A stretch of DNA of 64,000 nt, from assembly GCA_016785225.1 (NCBI GenBank), contig JAFBJZ010000292.1:186001-250000 (forward strand), read 5' to 3'. The notes under the pieces were generated by a model. It did not search any database, was not told the DNA's origin, and saw nothing but the letters and a program-made list of their open reading frames with translations. How positions within the stretch are numbered: the first letter of the stretch is position 1; every line of letters begins with the position of its first letter. Shown piece by piece: positions 38,441 through 50,030 of the stretch. The DNA comes from Psettodes erumei (taxonomy: Eukaryota; Chordata; Actinopteri; Pleuronectiformes; Psettodidae). The translations under genes were made by a program, and so were the position numbers.

Positions 38441-38565
38441 CAAAGTTTACTATCCCATTAGGGAAGCTTGGTTTGCAGACACTTCACAATAAAAGTGCAC
38501 AATAAAAAGACGATAAAATACAATAAACAGGATCAAAAATACTTAAGATGAGTAAAACAGTAAAC
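38441..38565. repeat. Possible LINE 3'-tail fragment
   Basis: CCCATTAGGGAAGCTTGGTT followed by TGCAGACACTTCACAATAAA and an AATAAAA-rich end resembles the conserved tail of fish LINEs (TTTATTGTC..TTAGGGAAA..TTGGTTTGCAG). No coding sequence is attached. Confidence 0.3.
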
Positions 38566-38884
38566 AGCTCAGTATGGTGCCAGAATGCACTTGGTAGTGC
38601 AACATGCAAGCTGTTTTTGGTGTAAGCTGCTTCTTTTACCCTCCAGGGGTGCTCAAAACAATGATGGAGCAGCCAGTAGTGTGTTATGAATGAGAATCAG
38701 GTGTTTCAACTCCCAATTCGCCTTAAGTCTGAGGGTAAATATGGAAAAAGAGGTTGTAGCTCAAATGAGAGAGTCTTTTATACACAATGTGTGTTTGTGC
38801 AAGGGTCGAAGTGCTTGTGTGTTTTCATTTCATCCTGTACGGTTGGTCTCTGCTGCTGTGTGGGTTTAATCCCACCGGGATCAG

Positions 38885-39195
38885 GGATCAGTGAGGAGTG
38901 CTAATCGGCTAGTCCAAACACCAGTGCTGTGATTAGCCGTCCACTAGCCCCCGCGCTAGCCACAGCGTCGTGTCTGCGCCACAATGGGATTAGCAGTTGG
39001 TGCCAGAGCCAATGGGTGCTCATAATGGGCTCCATTCCGCGAGATTTAATGAGCTTTGCTTCCAGAGACAGGAGGATTATTGGGTCTGCGGTGAATAAAG
39101 GCCACTGGACCCGGCAGACTCGTATCACCTCGGCATTGTTTTGGTGGGCAATATGCTAATCCCAATTAGCGGCGGTGAGCAGCGGGGGACGTCAC
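38885..39195. promoter_or_regulatory. Candidate enhancer-like conserved block
   Basis: Unlike its A/T-rich neighbours, this block is CpG-containing and balanced, and it carries repeated homeodomain-type cores: TGATTAGCC near 38931, GGGATTAGCAG near 38985, GATTTAATGAGC near 39042, GGATTATTGG near 39073, and TGCTAATCCCAATTAGCGG near 39153. Three of these are GGATTA/TAATCC-type sites bound by K50 paired-type factors such as Otx/Pitx. The frames across it on both strands show no domain. A regulatory role is an inference; the motif cluster itself is visible. Confidence 0.35.
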
Positions 39196-39457
39196 ATACC
39201 ACAAGTCCACATGAGTCACACAGTAGAGAGTGTGCCTGGAAACATCATCAAGGAAAGAGAAAAAAACAGTCAATGGTGGCAACCTTTCCTCAGGCTGTGG
39301 TGGTCCTGCAGTCTCCCTAATGACCCCCACCTTACATGACAACACTCCCAATACATTCACAGACACAAAAACACCCATTGAGGTTGTATTACAAAAACTA
39401 GACCAAAGTCACACATTATTTCATATGCTCTGTCAAAATAACAAATCAGGGATTATG

Positions 39458-39600
39458 AGTGCGTCAGGAGTTAACACTGTCACTTCACAGCAAGACGGTT
39501 CCGGGTTCCCAATTTGGTGACTATTTACTGTAAATGATTGTACCTGTCCAAAGTGTACCCTGCCCTCACTCATTGTCAGCTGGGATGGTCTTGTGAGTCC
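39458..39600 (+). mobile_element. DANA-like tRNA-derived SINE, internally deleted
   Basis: GTTAACACTGTCACTTCACA, then GCAAGACGGTTCCGGGTTCC, matches the tRNA-derived head of fish DANA/V-SINE-type elements (GGTTAGCACTGTCGCCTCACAGCAAGA.GGTTC.GGTTCGAA). The usual central segment is missing. The sequence jumps to GTGACTATTTACTGTAAATG and then CTGTCCAAAGTGTACCCTGC, CCTCACTCATTGTCAGCTGG and GATGG, which is the 3' domain. Substitutions in the B-box region suggest an old copy that cannot be transcribed. Confidence 0.7.
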
Positions 39601-40429
39601 AAATCATCTAAAGTCTCCTGAGATGAGTAAACCATCATGAAAACACAAACTTAGGTTATATCAGTTTTTTATTTTGGTTGGGGAGCAGCAACATGTGAAG
39701 AAGATAAATGAGAGTCAGCTCTGTCAGGATTTAGTTGTACTGGTGGCGGGTGATAGAAAGGAGACTCACAGGAAATTTTCTCTTTTTTTCTTTTTTAATA
39801 TGCAGCCAAGACAGTTAGCAGTTTTTAAGGACATAATAATAATGGTATAATAGCAATAAAACCTCATTTAAGTAACTTTCACAAAAATAAATGTAAGTAC
39901 ATTAACAAAAACACTTAAATCTATAAATGTCCATTTTAAGTTTCAGGCACTAAATGAAATCACTCAGAATCAGTTCAGTCCATTTAATTTTATTTTAATG
40001 TTCCCTGTGGAGCACTTTGGTTAAACTCAAGACTAAACTTGATTTGATTTCTTTGTCTCAGAAATGGACAGCTCCCTTTGATCAACCATTCTCTATCCTA
40101 GGCACAATGATTTATAGCTTCCTGAGATCGTATGTCTACGATGAACCTCAGTGTATTGCTTCAGTGTTAAGAGCAGCGTGGGTGTGTTTATACCACAGAT
40201 TGATTTATACGGTGGGTCTGAGACCACTTGACTCAGACTTTTGGACCCCACTGAACATGCGGGTTTCTGTGTGTGTGAATATTCTTACGTTGTTTTTGTC
40301 AGTGCAGACGTATAGGCATGCCGATTTTTTTTTTAATACACAGCTTTGGTTTTTGCATCTTAATTAGCATGTAATGTCCCTCCTTTGACTAAGTACGGCT
40401 CACATTTGGCATTGTATCAATAATGATCT

Positions 40430-40640
40430 AAAAATAAAAGGGAGGGAAATTGTGAGGCAAATTGTAAGAGAGAACAAGGTGATTAATTAGGTCCATACAG
40501 AGGTAATGACCGGCAGCACTTGAGGATCGGCTCATCACGGCGTTGACAATTATCTGTGAAAAGAAGCACAATTGAAAGAAAGAATATGACAAAATATCCA
40601 AATGCTTGGATTTTTTCATGAAATGTCATTACCCAAGTCT
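40430..40640. other. Candidate conserved non-coding element
   Basis: Clean sequence including AAGGTGATTAATTAGGTCCA near 40477, GACCGGCAGCACTTGAGGAT near 40508 and TTGACAATTATCTGTG near 40543. It has A/T-rich homeodomain cores, no simple repeats and no coding pattern. Confidence 0.3.
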
Positions 40641-41124
40641 TCCTATTCTGTTTTTCATCCCTAACCCAGGTCATCTGCTTTGGGCTCAGGGTGATGTCTG
40701 CTGTGGCAAAGCATCTCATCAGGTTTTTGGCATTAGTCTGAATGATCTGGTTTGTAAGGGATCAGAACAAACGATTGCTCCTGTTGGCTTTATGAAATGA
40801 CAGATTCCTTGTTTAACATCCACTTCAAAGTTGATCCTTTTATCTTTACAGTGCACAGCTACTGGCACAGCACAGGGTGGTATGTTAGCAGGAGGGCCCT
40901 TAACTACTGAATGAAAAACCACCTCAAAGAACTGCAGATTAGAAAAGGGAATTGAATTGCCTTATTCAATCCAGTTCACCAATTTTCTTCAATAAATATG
41001 AAAACCAAATAAGCCGCAATGTGGTAGACATACTGTACATCACAGTGACTGAGTGTTTAAGAACTAAAGGGGCGAGATTAAAGAGGCATATTTGAAACTA
41101 TAGTCATGTTTTTTTTTTTTTGGA

Positions 41125-41600
41125 AAAGTGAGGGGATGCGGAAATTTCCATCAGTAGATGGCTCTTGGTAATATACAGAGTAATGAAGACCTTTCCATGT
41201 CGTAAAAGCCTCTCATTTTTTAACCACTTCACTTGGAAGGCGCACTCAGCAAATCCCGTCTTTATGTCTATTTAATGTCAATAGGAAAAACAAAAGGAGG
41301 CTGTGGAGAATGGTAGCAGGAGGAAACATATGGCTAAACCCTCACTCTGCCAATCACAGCAACATGAAAAAAAGAAACATATATGAAAAAACACAGACAC
41401 CAGGCTGCAGCCTGATTTATTTTCCCTCCTTCATCTCAATTCCAGGAATTTTATGAATGGAAAATGTCAGGGGATAGCTTTTCCAAAGCCGCTATGGCCT
41501 GCGTCTCATGAGCTTACCATGCTGTTCTGGTGAGTTCATGCTGTCTGGGGCGGCAATGTGGAGCGCCACTGGAGGGACAGGACCCCTGCACCCCCACATC
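41125..41600. other. Candidate conserved non-coding element
   Basis: Unique sequence with balanced and A/T-rich passages (for example GAAATTTCCATCAGTAGATG near 41140 and CCAGGAATTTTATGAATGGA near 41443). No repeats and no coding support. Confidence 0.25.
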
Positions 41601-44000
41601 CACTTTGCATCATGTTGTTCTGCTTTTAACTGACAAAGTCATCCATATTAATCTGAGGCCGCAAAGATGAAATCTTTGAAATCCAGACACAAACAATGAG
41701 AAGCGTGTAGATCGCTACTCAGTTTTTAAAGACAGCAACATTCGTGCGATTCTTGAGACAAGGAAGCCTGGAAAAGGCATAAGTGAAATAATAGCTAATG
41801 AAAGAAGTGGAAGATGTCGTGGAGTGGTCTGAGCAAGCTTTCAGGCTCCTTCTCTTTTACACATCTGCTGGTTTCAGAGTGTTATAATTCAGAGTTTTGT
41901 TTCTGCATTTAAGCTTTTCTTCCACCACACCATTAAAAACAATATGTGCCCCTTCAACAACAGTGCATTACATAGAATGGACTAGTTCACTGTTGAATGA
42001 CAGCAAGAATTGTCTTACAGCAGAAAGCACTTTAGAGCAGTCAGCCTGATCTTCTGTCATTCCAGCTCTTTGTTTCTGAACACCTTAGCAGGAAAAACGG
42101 TGGCATTTCTCTCTACACCCTCTCTACACCCATGTGCTGCTCGCTAACAGCCAGCTCCTGCCTCACACCATCATTATGACAGATGTTCATTAAAGATTTA
42201 AACCTCTGACCCGCTTTAAAACCCCTTTCCTGTCTCAGCACGGCACAGAGGCACTTTTCAAAAAGAAACTTTTGTGTCATTTTGCAGAATCGGTTTAGTG
42301 TTAGCAAGCATTTCAGCAGCTCCTGAATTATTTAACATGTTTTCTCTAAGAGGCCACAATCTGTCACCCCCAGCCACACCGGTCAGTGGGCCTGTGTATG
42401 GGTATCTCTCCCTCTGTGCACCATCAAGTAATATACTCCTTTATGTAATGTTGGAATGTCAGTGGAAGATCCTAACTTTCAAATTACAGTGATGGAAGGA
42501 CTTTTTTTTATCACCCCGCTGTTGCTATCACTACAATGTCTCTCCTTTCCAAGCCTTAAGGACTGCAAATAAGTCAAAGTACAGAGGGGATCAATGAGTT
42601 CAGACGGGCGAGTCCAGGTGACAGGGTGGTCATTATCCTCCTGCAGCAGAACCACCGCAGGCCTTGTCTGGCCAGAGAGCTAAGACCCCCCTCTCTCGTT
42701 ACCTCCATGCCAAAACTACTGCTGCTAGTGCTATAGACAGCACTGAGGGATTAGCAAAACTCCTGGACGCAAGCCAGAGTAAACCGAGGGAGAGAAGCCA
42801 AAAAAGATGGAAACGGGGTGATGCTGAGAAAAGCAGAGGGCGTGCTGAAAAACAGTAGATAGAGGAGGACTGATGACGCCGAGACAAAAAGAGGAGAGGA
42901 GACATCCTGCTGTCAGCGAGTAGTGTAATCAAGACCAGATGTCTCTCTGCGCTCTCTTGACTAGACCCAGATTTTCACAGCAATTCATTTCCACAGCCCA
43001 TGTTTTTTGAGGGATTAGGCATGGGATTTCACCCTCTTGTCTCTGTTGTTTGGGGCCCATTTTGGTGACTCGTGTTGACTTTGAGAGGAGGCCATTCAGA
43101 AATCGGTCTCTAATGGCTTAGTCCTCAGACAGACATTCAGCTACTTGTGTGTCTGACCTGACTGCCCGTAGAGCAGATGGGATTGTATAACAGAGCGGTT
43201 TCCACACTGATGCAGACCTAACACTGCGTGTATTTGCCTTAAGGATTTGAAATCCACAGTGACACACAACATTATCCTAAATGAACTTTTTGATGTTGTT
43301 TTTTCTGGAAAGTTCATGTATATGCAGATGCTGCACCAGCATAGGCTGGATGTGTGTCAGTACTTTTGATAATATGTTTTTGTGGGTTTATGTGCTGTCT
43401 TTGTTGTTGTGAAGGTTCCTTTTATATTTCATGAAGGACAGATGCCACTGAGTTCCTGAGCATCTATAGTTTTATTTGTCTTCCCTACAGTTCTGATGTC
43501 AAATTAATATAGAACATGATAATACAGTATATTGAGCACAAAATATCAAACTTTTTCATTGCAGTAAGTTTCTTTTGAGTGGCACTGGCAATCCCATACC
43601 AAACATAATAAAGTAACCAAGTGTAACTGTCTGACACCTAGTTCAGAGAAATGCTGGCAACCTTTTGCTCTCCAGTCTAGAACAGCAACTTGCAGGGTAA
43701 CACCAGTGTGTGTTTTTGGTAATTTGATAATAGGATTGTGAGGCGATGACTTCCAGATGCAACCTCACTTGTACAGTAGTGTGAAGTAGCAGAAATACTA
43801 ACAGAGCGACTGCGCGATTGGTTAGATGCAGGTGTTTTAACACCTGCTACAGCAGTGGGTGAAAGAGGAGTCAAGTCTTCACAGACTTAAAGAGAGTCTC
43901 AGACTATACTCTCTTTTGAGATAGACGAGTTTGGAGTGAAAACTGGATAAAAATAAAAAATATATAAATATTTTGCACATGAATGAGGCAGGATGGAAAG

Positions 44001-44229
44001 TCAAGACGGTTCTATTTATGTAACGGCAAATTATAACAGAGCTTATCTCATGGCACTTTTCATATAGAACAGGTCTAGACAGCAGCCTCTATAATATCAT
44101 TTGCAGAGACCCAACAATTCTTACCATGAGCAAGCACTTGGCAGCAGTGGTGAGGAAAAACTCGCTTTTAAGAGGCAGAAACCTCGAGCAGAACCAGGCT
44201 CAGGGTGGGCGGCCATCTGCCTCGACGGA
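44001..44229 (+). repeat. Dispersed teleost repeat, copy 3 (best preserved)
   Basis: Reads TCAAGACGGTTCTATTTATG, then CTTATCTCATGGCACTTTTC, CAGGTCTAGACAGCAGCC, CAACAATTCTTACCATGAGC, AAGCACTTGGCAGCAGTGG, GAACCAGGCTCAGGGTGGGC and GGCCATCTGCCTCGACGG. It lies in the same orientation as the copies at 15.2 and 35.6 kb and is closest to my recollection of the family consensus. No coding capacity. Confidence 0.75.
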
Positions 44230-44389
44230 TGGAAACATGGAATAAACCGGAGCTCACAGCCAGCTAGGAGGGATTTTATGGTAGAAATGATGATATTTTA
44301 ACAACTCTGCACACGGTTTGTTTTGGCACGCTGTTGTTGTGAAAGGCAGTATCCAACCTCTGATTTAAAATAATACATCCTGTTTAGTG

Positions 44390-44770
44390 GTCAGTGCTCT
44401 CTGTGAAGCGCAGACACTCCACACTGGGTTAATTTGAAAGTTTGCAGTCACGATAATGTATTAAACTGCATAAATCTTTGCACGCATCATGAAAAGGCAT
44501 AATGTTTAGCGATCGTTGCACTCGCCCCGAGACATGCAGCACACATATACACAAAAACACGCAGCCCCTGGTCATGACGGGGGACGACAGCCAATCAGGG
44601 GGAGTAATTAAGCATAATAAGCGGTCTTCAGACAAATTGAAATCTTCGCTGGTGTGATTCAGCATTTTAAACTGCAACAGGGAATCAACAGGGAAGTAAG
44701 GACAACAGAAAGACAGATTCTTGAACATGACTGTGTGAAAGAAAACTGACTTACCTCTTAATAGATGCAT
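44390..44770. other. Candidate conserved non-coding element
   Basis: Clean sequence with A/T-rich motif-bearing parts (GGTTAATTTGAAAGTTTGCA near 44427, GTAATTAAGCATAATAAGCG near 44602) and CpG-containing parts (around 44505-44590). The minus-strand frame 44429-44773 has no domain. Confidence 0.3.
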
Positions 44771-47062
44771 CAAATGTGATGGAAGAGAGCTGGCCTTTCA
44801 CAAGCACTGTGAGTCTCTTTGTTCTATCCATGCCATTATTATTACTGATGCCAGCTTTGCGCATAACCATGAGTCTATTGCTCCATGTTTGCTAAAAGCG
44901 ATCATTGCTAATTGTTTTATTCACCAAAGTTTATGTTACTGATGTTTAGAAACTACAGTATCTGTACGCAGCTTATGTGACACCTGTTTACATAACTGGC
45001 ATTTCAGACATGGAAAAAAAGGCCTATTATTCATATTGTTCTTGTGCAAATCTGTCTGATAGTGTACACGATTGTCAGACGTCTGCTTTGAGGGCTGTTT
45101 GGCTTTGAAACTGGGAGCGGTCAGACGGGCAGAATGAATGTCTGATTCTTGATTCAAGGTCAGTGATACAGGAGATGGGAACGAGAATGTCATTGTCACT
45201 GGCACAAAAGAAAGAACTGCAGGCCATTCTTCATCACTGAATGTCATTTTCAAATGTGGCATTAGCAAAGCATTCAGCTGAGCATCCTTGGCCACAGTGC
45301 GATTTGCTTTTTGAAATGTCTCTGTGCTGGGTTGCCATTACTCAAATGCAGTCTACAATAAAGTCATCTCGACTCCGCATCCCCCTCTGTACTTTTTCCT
45401 CTCTTTGATCTTGTTATATTTGATCAGAAACTACTCTGAGGACATTTTGCTTCCGTGGTTTTGCGAGACCAGGCACTTTGTTCAGCTTCACAGGGGCGGA
45501 ACTAATCAGATAGATTCTGAACTAAATGGAGACACAGGTTGAAGCTTCCAGCCCCAAGGATGAGAGAACAGAAAACTCCTGCTTATTGTGAACACAGGGA
45601 GGAATCCTTTTTGAATGTGTTTGGATCAGACGTTTACATGGAACAAAACATGAACATAGCATAAAGATGTTTCTCTGCTGTATTCACTCTACAAGAACAT
45701 TTTCTACAAAAAACTGTTCTTTATATCTGTGGTCTGGATAGTCAGCTGAGGTCCCCAACCATTTATCTTATCAAACTAAATTCCTATCATATCAAGACCA
45801 TCCTGACAGAAGCAGTCATTTCAATAAGAAGTGAAATGTTTGTCGAAGTGACAAAACCATATTGCATCTCTACAAATTCTGATTCTTGTTGGGGTGGTCT
45901 GAGGGATCAGCTGAATGTTGGAAAATGGGGACCACTGTTTGCTTCCTGCTGAGAATACAAATGCTCTTGTGTTCTGTTGCTCTGATCAGTTGCAATTGAA
46001 GTACAGTATTTTGTGTTGTGATTTGGAAGATTTGTTGGCTCTGGCCTTGGAGTGGGAGATATGATAATGCTATAGTGATCGACCTCGAAGATGCCCATGA
46101 TTCACTTTTCAACCAAATCATTGAATTTGTGACAATTTTATTACATTTACATTCGGTCTCCCATGACATAAAGCCACACTGCATTCACAAATCAACAGAA
46201 TGCAAATGATGGAAAGAGGTGACTGAAGTTGTCACATTGTATTCAGCTAAGGCTATGGTGCTATTCATAGCTGTGGACAATGTAGGTTTAACAGCACTGA
46301 TCTTCAACCATTTTGAAAATAGTGTATTTCATACAGGGATGTGTTATAAATGTTGCAAGTACCATAGATAAGTCCATAGGTTGGTTTGAGTCTGGATATT
46401 GTCGACAGGATATTTCAGAATTGGAAAGAAACATTGCAGCCTTCCATGAATGTAAATGCAATAAGATATTGAATAATAAAAGAGTGAAATACTATTTTAT
46501 TTTCACTTTATTATCAAATGACCTTGTATTGGTGGAAATCACACTTTTGCAATTCAGATGGGACCAAAATTTCTACTCACACATATGTTCATCATGTACA
46601 GTAAATGGACGTACAACAACCCGTACAGCCCTGACAGGCAATTCCTGTCACCAATGTGGCATTGCCTCTATAATGACCAGATTTTAACCCACTTAAACAT
46701 CACATGGGAGATTTTTTTAATTTAATTTTTTGTGTTTTGGAGATTTGCAGAATATATACTGTTTTGAAGTTTTTCTATGGGCACATTTTGGAACAAATCT
46801 TAATAAGACAGTTTATGTCTTTTGGAATTTGTCACCCATCTGTATCTTTCTAGGTAAGGCCTCAAGTGAGAAGAAGAAGACTGTTTTTTTTGAATAATGC
46901 TAAATCTCTGTAGAGTCTGTGAAGATCCACTAAAGCTGGCAGTGTTTTCCTTGTCACCAAAGGGCTCGGTGACCTTTTTGAAGTAAGCTTTAGTCGTAAA
47001 TTTACACATTCCTGTGCACAAGTAAAACAGAATAAGGTCAGTCATGGCAGTCACTCATGAAA

Positions 47063-47105
47063 AACATTAAACAATTAAACATTAAACATTAAACAATTAA
47101 ACATC
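47063..47105. repeat. Short tandem array of ACATTAA/ACAATTAA units
   Basis: Six alternating 7- and 8-base units (ACATTAA, ACAATTAA, ACATTAA, ACATTAA, ACAATTAA, ACAT) are visible directly. Confidence 0.9.
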
Positions 47106-49724
47106 TTCTCTAACTTAAATCTCTTTCTTCCCATGCGTAATGTCACTGCTGGAAAACATATTTGTGCACATGTACATGTTTGCTTCTCACCTGCACTTGG
47201 CTCTTCTCCCTGTTACATATCTACGCCTTTATGGCGCCTGGTTTGGGATTTTCAGTATTTTATGGATATTTCAGTTTTACAATAAATTTGCAATGCTCGC
47301 CACAGCGGCTGCCAAAGCCGATAACATCTGCAAGAGGCACTATTCATTCTTAATTCACATTTTTGGCTTTTAAAAATACTTAAGCTGAGGAGCTAACAAC
47401 TGCCAGAAAGTGTTTGGAAATGGTTTGTTTGGCTGCATCAGCTGTGTTCATTCATACCATTTTAGTGTATAGTACCAGCATTCTGCAGGATGTGCGTGCC
47501 TGTGCTACTGTGTGTGTGTTGCGTTCGGAGCTCGATAACATCTCACTGATGTGAAGCATCCAGCCGGAGCTCACTCGATTATGATGCGATTAGTTAATTG
47601 GGTGAAGATGTGGAAAGTGAATTATGTGTGTATCTCATGCTACACCACTAATGGATGGAAAATACCTCCATCTCTGACCTCATCCTCCCCACACCCTTTA
47701 ACCAGAAAACTTCTCATAATTTCCAACTTGTGCATTTTAAAGTGAATAGATTTAGCATCACAGATTTATATCATCTTTCCATTTGGCTTTCACAAACCTG
47801 TCTCTCATCACGGCCGTGGCTTGAGCCCGGTTGTAATTTACTGTGAGGTTGTTATCGTTACTGTAACAAAAACAGCCAACCGGCTCCTGTATTCATTTTT
47901 TTTTTTTTTTTAAATCTTCCTGACCCTGCGAATGCCCCTATTCTGAAAAATGTGCCTGGTTATTAAAAACCAATCTCACACCATAAAACGTCTCATTGTG
48001 TAACCTTGCACCAGAACATTTTTCCTGTCACTCTGAACTATTGGAAGACTCTTTTATAAGCCTCTTGATATCTGTTTTTGATTTCTGATTCCTGTGTTAC
48101 TCCATGGTGGCTTCGAATTCAAATAGCCTTGAACCGAAAAGTCAACAGTTTTTCCAGAAAACAGCGAGCATGATTATCTGGCGCTTCAATTATTGTTTCC
48201 ACAAAACCCAAGCAGCTCTCTCAGTCGCACGCATCGGTCTGCAGCGTACCCACTCTGTAAAAACGGCATAACAAATCCCTTTAACAGAGACACTGAGCGC
48301 CCGCCAAAGAATGTGCTGTTCACCACTCTGCGACTGAACAGGAAGTGTACTGCTTTTCCACAGGGCTCCGCAGAAAATGGTTTTCCCATGAGCAGTGGCA
48401 TGCAATCAGGTGCATGTGTTTTCTTGACTGTAATGTCTGCTCTCAGTCAGGCTGAAGAGATCAGTCGAGTGGCATCAGGGTGCGAAATGGCCTCACATTC
48501 ATCATAGCTAGAAAGGTGCTGAAAACAGTTGCTGTAGCTGAATTAACACAGGAGAAAAGGTGACACCCCTTCCAACAAAGGCTTATCCCCCTTGAACCTT
48601 ATGATGGGGCTAGAGGTTGCCTATGGTTGGGTTCAGCCACAGAGAATATACTGTAATCACTCAACTGAAGCCTCCTTCCTCTTTGCTTCATCTCCCTGTT
48701 CATCTTTGTCTTTGTAATTGCCTTTATCCAGCTGAATTCACCTTTATAAACAGAGTAAAGCAACGAGCAGGGTGCAGGGTCTCAACTCGTCACACTGCAA
48801 CTTAATATTGTAAATCTGCAGTGTGATATTATAGCTCAGCACTGAATATGCTTTAGGAAACCCATTGTGTTTATTCAACTGCAGTGGATGGTAATGAAAG
48901 GGCCTACGCATACAGTTTAAAATGGCCCACACAATGTAATGAAATAATGAGAGAACTTCAGTATGTTGGGAACACTCCCAAGTCGATCATTGTGAGGTTT
49001 GTTTTGTGATTGTGTTTTATCATCTCTGCACTCAGCTAAATAAATGTTTATAGTGGTAATGTGCTGATTTGTACTGTCCAACCACCTGCTTATTGAACAT
49101 GCTGATGTCAGTGTTATACAAGCGTGTTGATGACTATGTGTGTGGTTGTGTGCTGTAGTAACAAGTAGTGTAAACTGTGATTTGAGGTAGCCGATGGTGC
49201 TGTTGTTGACAAGAAGACAAATGCAAAGACAAAGATGTGGCGTTGTATCTTGCTACATTGTTTAGCTGCTGCAGCACTCGGAGAAAAAAAGAGATTTTGT
49301 GTACTGTGCAGTGAAACGTTCACTTCATCTCAAATCTTACATCTCTTTTCTCTCATATGCACAGCCTGCAAGTCCTGCTATAAATCTGCCAGATATGTAT
49401 ATTGACCTGTCAACATAGCAAAAGCACTTGTAGGATACTAGCAATACCATGGCATGAACACTTTTTCAACATGTTGTTTATTTCTGCTGTGTTTCGTTTG
49501 ATTTATTTGCTAATTCTTATCTTCTGTATTTCATGCAATTGGTGCTGTATACTGTATATGCCATAACCCAGCTTCCGAGGGGGCCCAGTAAAGCAGTTTA
49601 TTTACAATATAAATAGTTGCTAGCAACAGTACACATATTAAATTTCTTAGCAATGGGAGTGTCATTAAAATAGCAGCTATTTGCTCATAAACCAAAGGAT
49701 TGGACAAAGTAATTTTTTTTACCC

Positions 49725-49918
49725 TGTGATGATGCTGGATAGATACTCATGGAATCGAAGTGATTGCAATCCATCATCAGGGGATCAGGAACATTTCGTG
49801 GTAATTCATTCAACTGCTGACAAGACATTTCAGTCCAGAGTTCAGGCCAGAGTATTGGACCTAGAGACCAACGGAGCAACATCCCCATTCCTTCAGCCAG
49901 CCCACTAGAATGACTCAA
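49725..49918 (+). repeat. Relic of a common fish dispersed repeat
   Basis: The segment GATGATGCTGGATAGATACT, later CATCAGGGGATCAGGAACAT, GACATTTCAGTCCAGAG, TTGGACC and CATCCCCATTCCTTCAGCCA (with GCCCACTAGAATGACTCAAA) follows the order of a widespread fish repeat (GATGGTGCTAGATGAAAAGTCAGGGGATCA..ATATTTCAGTCTGGACCAAA..GCCATCCCTAGAGCCA..GCTAGCATGGCTAAAA). Strong divergence. The overlapping open frames on both strands are chance. Confidence 0.4.
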
Positions 49919-50030
49919 AAGACAAGGTGTGAGAAATGCTGGAAGTCATACACAACACAATCAAAGTGACAAAACACTATCCTGCGTGGATGATTTGCTG
50001 ATGGTGAACACTAATTGATATTAAAAAGGC

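Larger units (their letters stand above)
39601..43999. other. Non-coding tract with candidate conserved blocks
   Basis: No gene. Poly-T at 41110-41121. Blocks at 40430-40640 and 41125-41600 are listed separately. A 96-residue frame before 39520 and a 116-residue frame at 40017-40367 have no recognisable domain and no codon-like texture. Confidence 0.5.
44230..49724. other. Non-coding tract, no gene seen
   Basis: Contains a candidate conserved block (44390-44770), a short tandem array (47063-47105), a poly-T run (47898-47912) and two further clean stretches (47540-47880 and 48165-48420) that include CpG and could be conserved. Frames such as 44936-45295 minus and 46313-46687 plus have no recognisable domain. 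Confidence 0.5.

Noticed and set aside
46313..46687. 124-residue plus-strand frame
   Set aside because: No domain or compositional sign of coding; A/T-rich sequence gives ordinary hydrophobic/aromatic strings.
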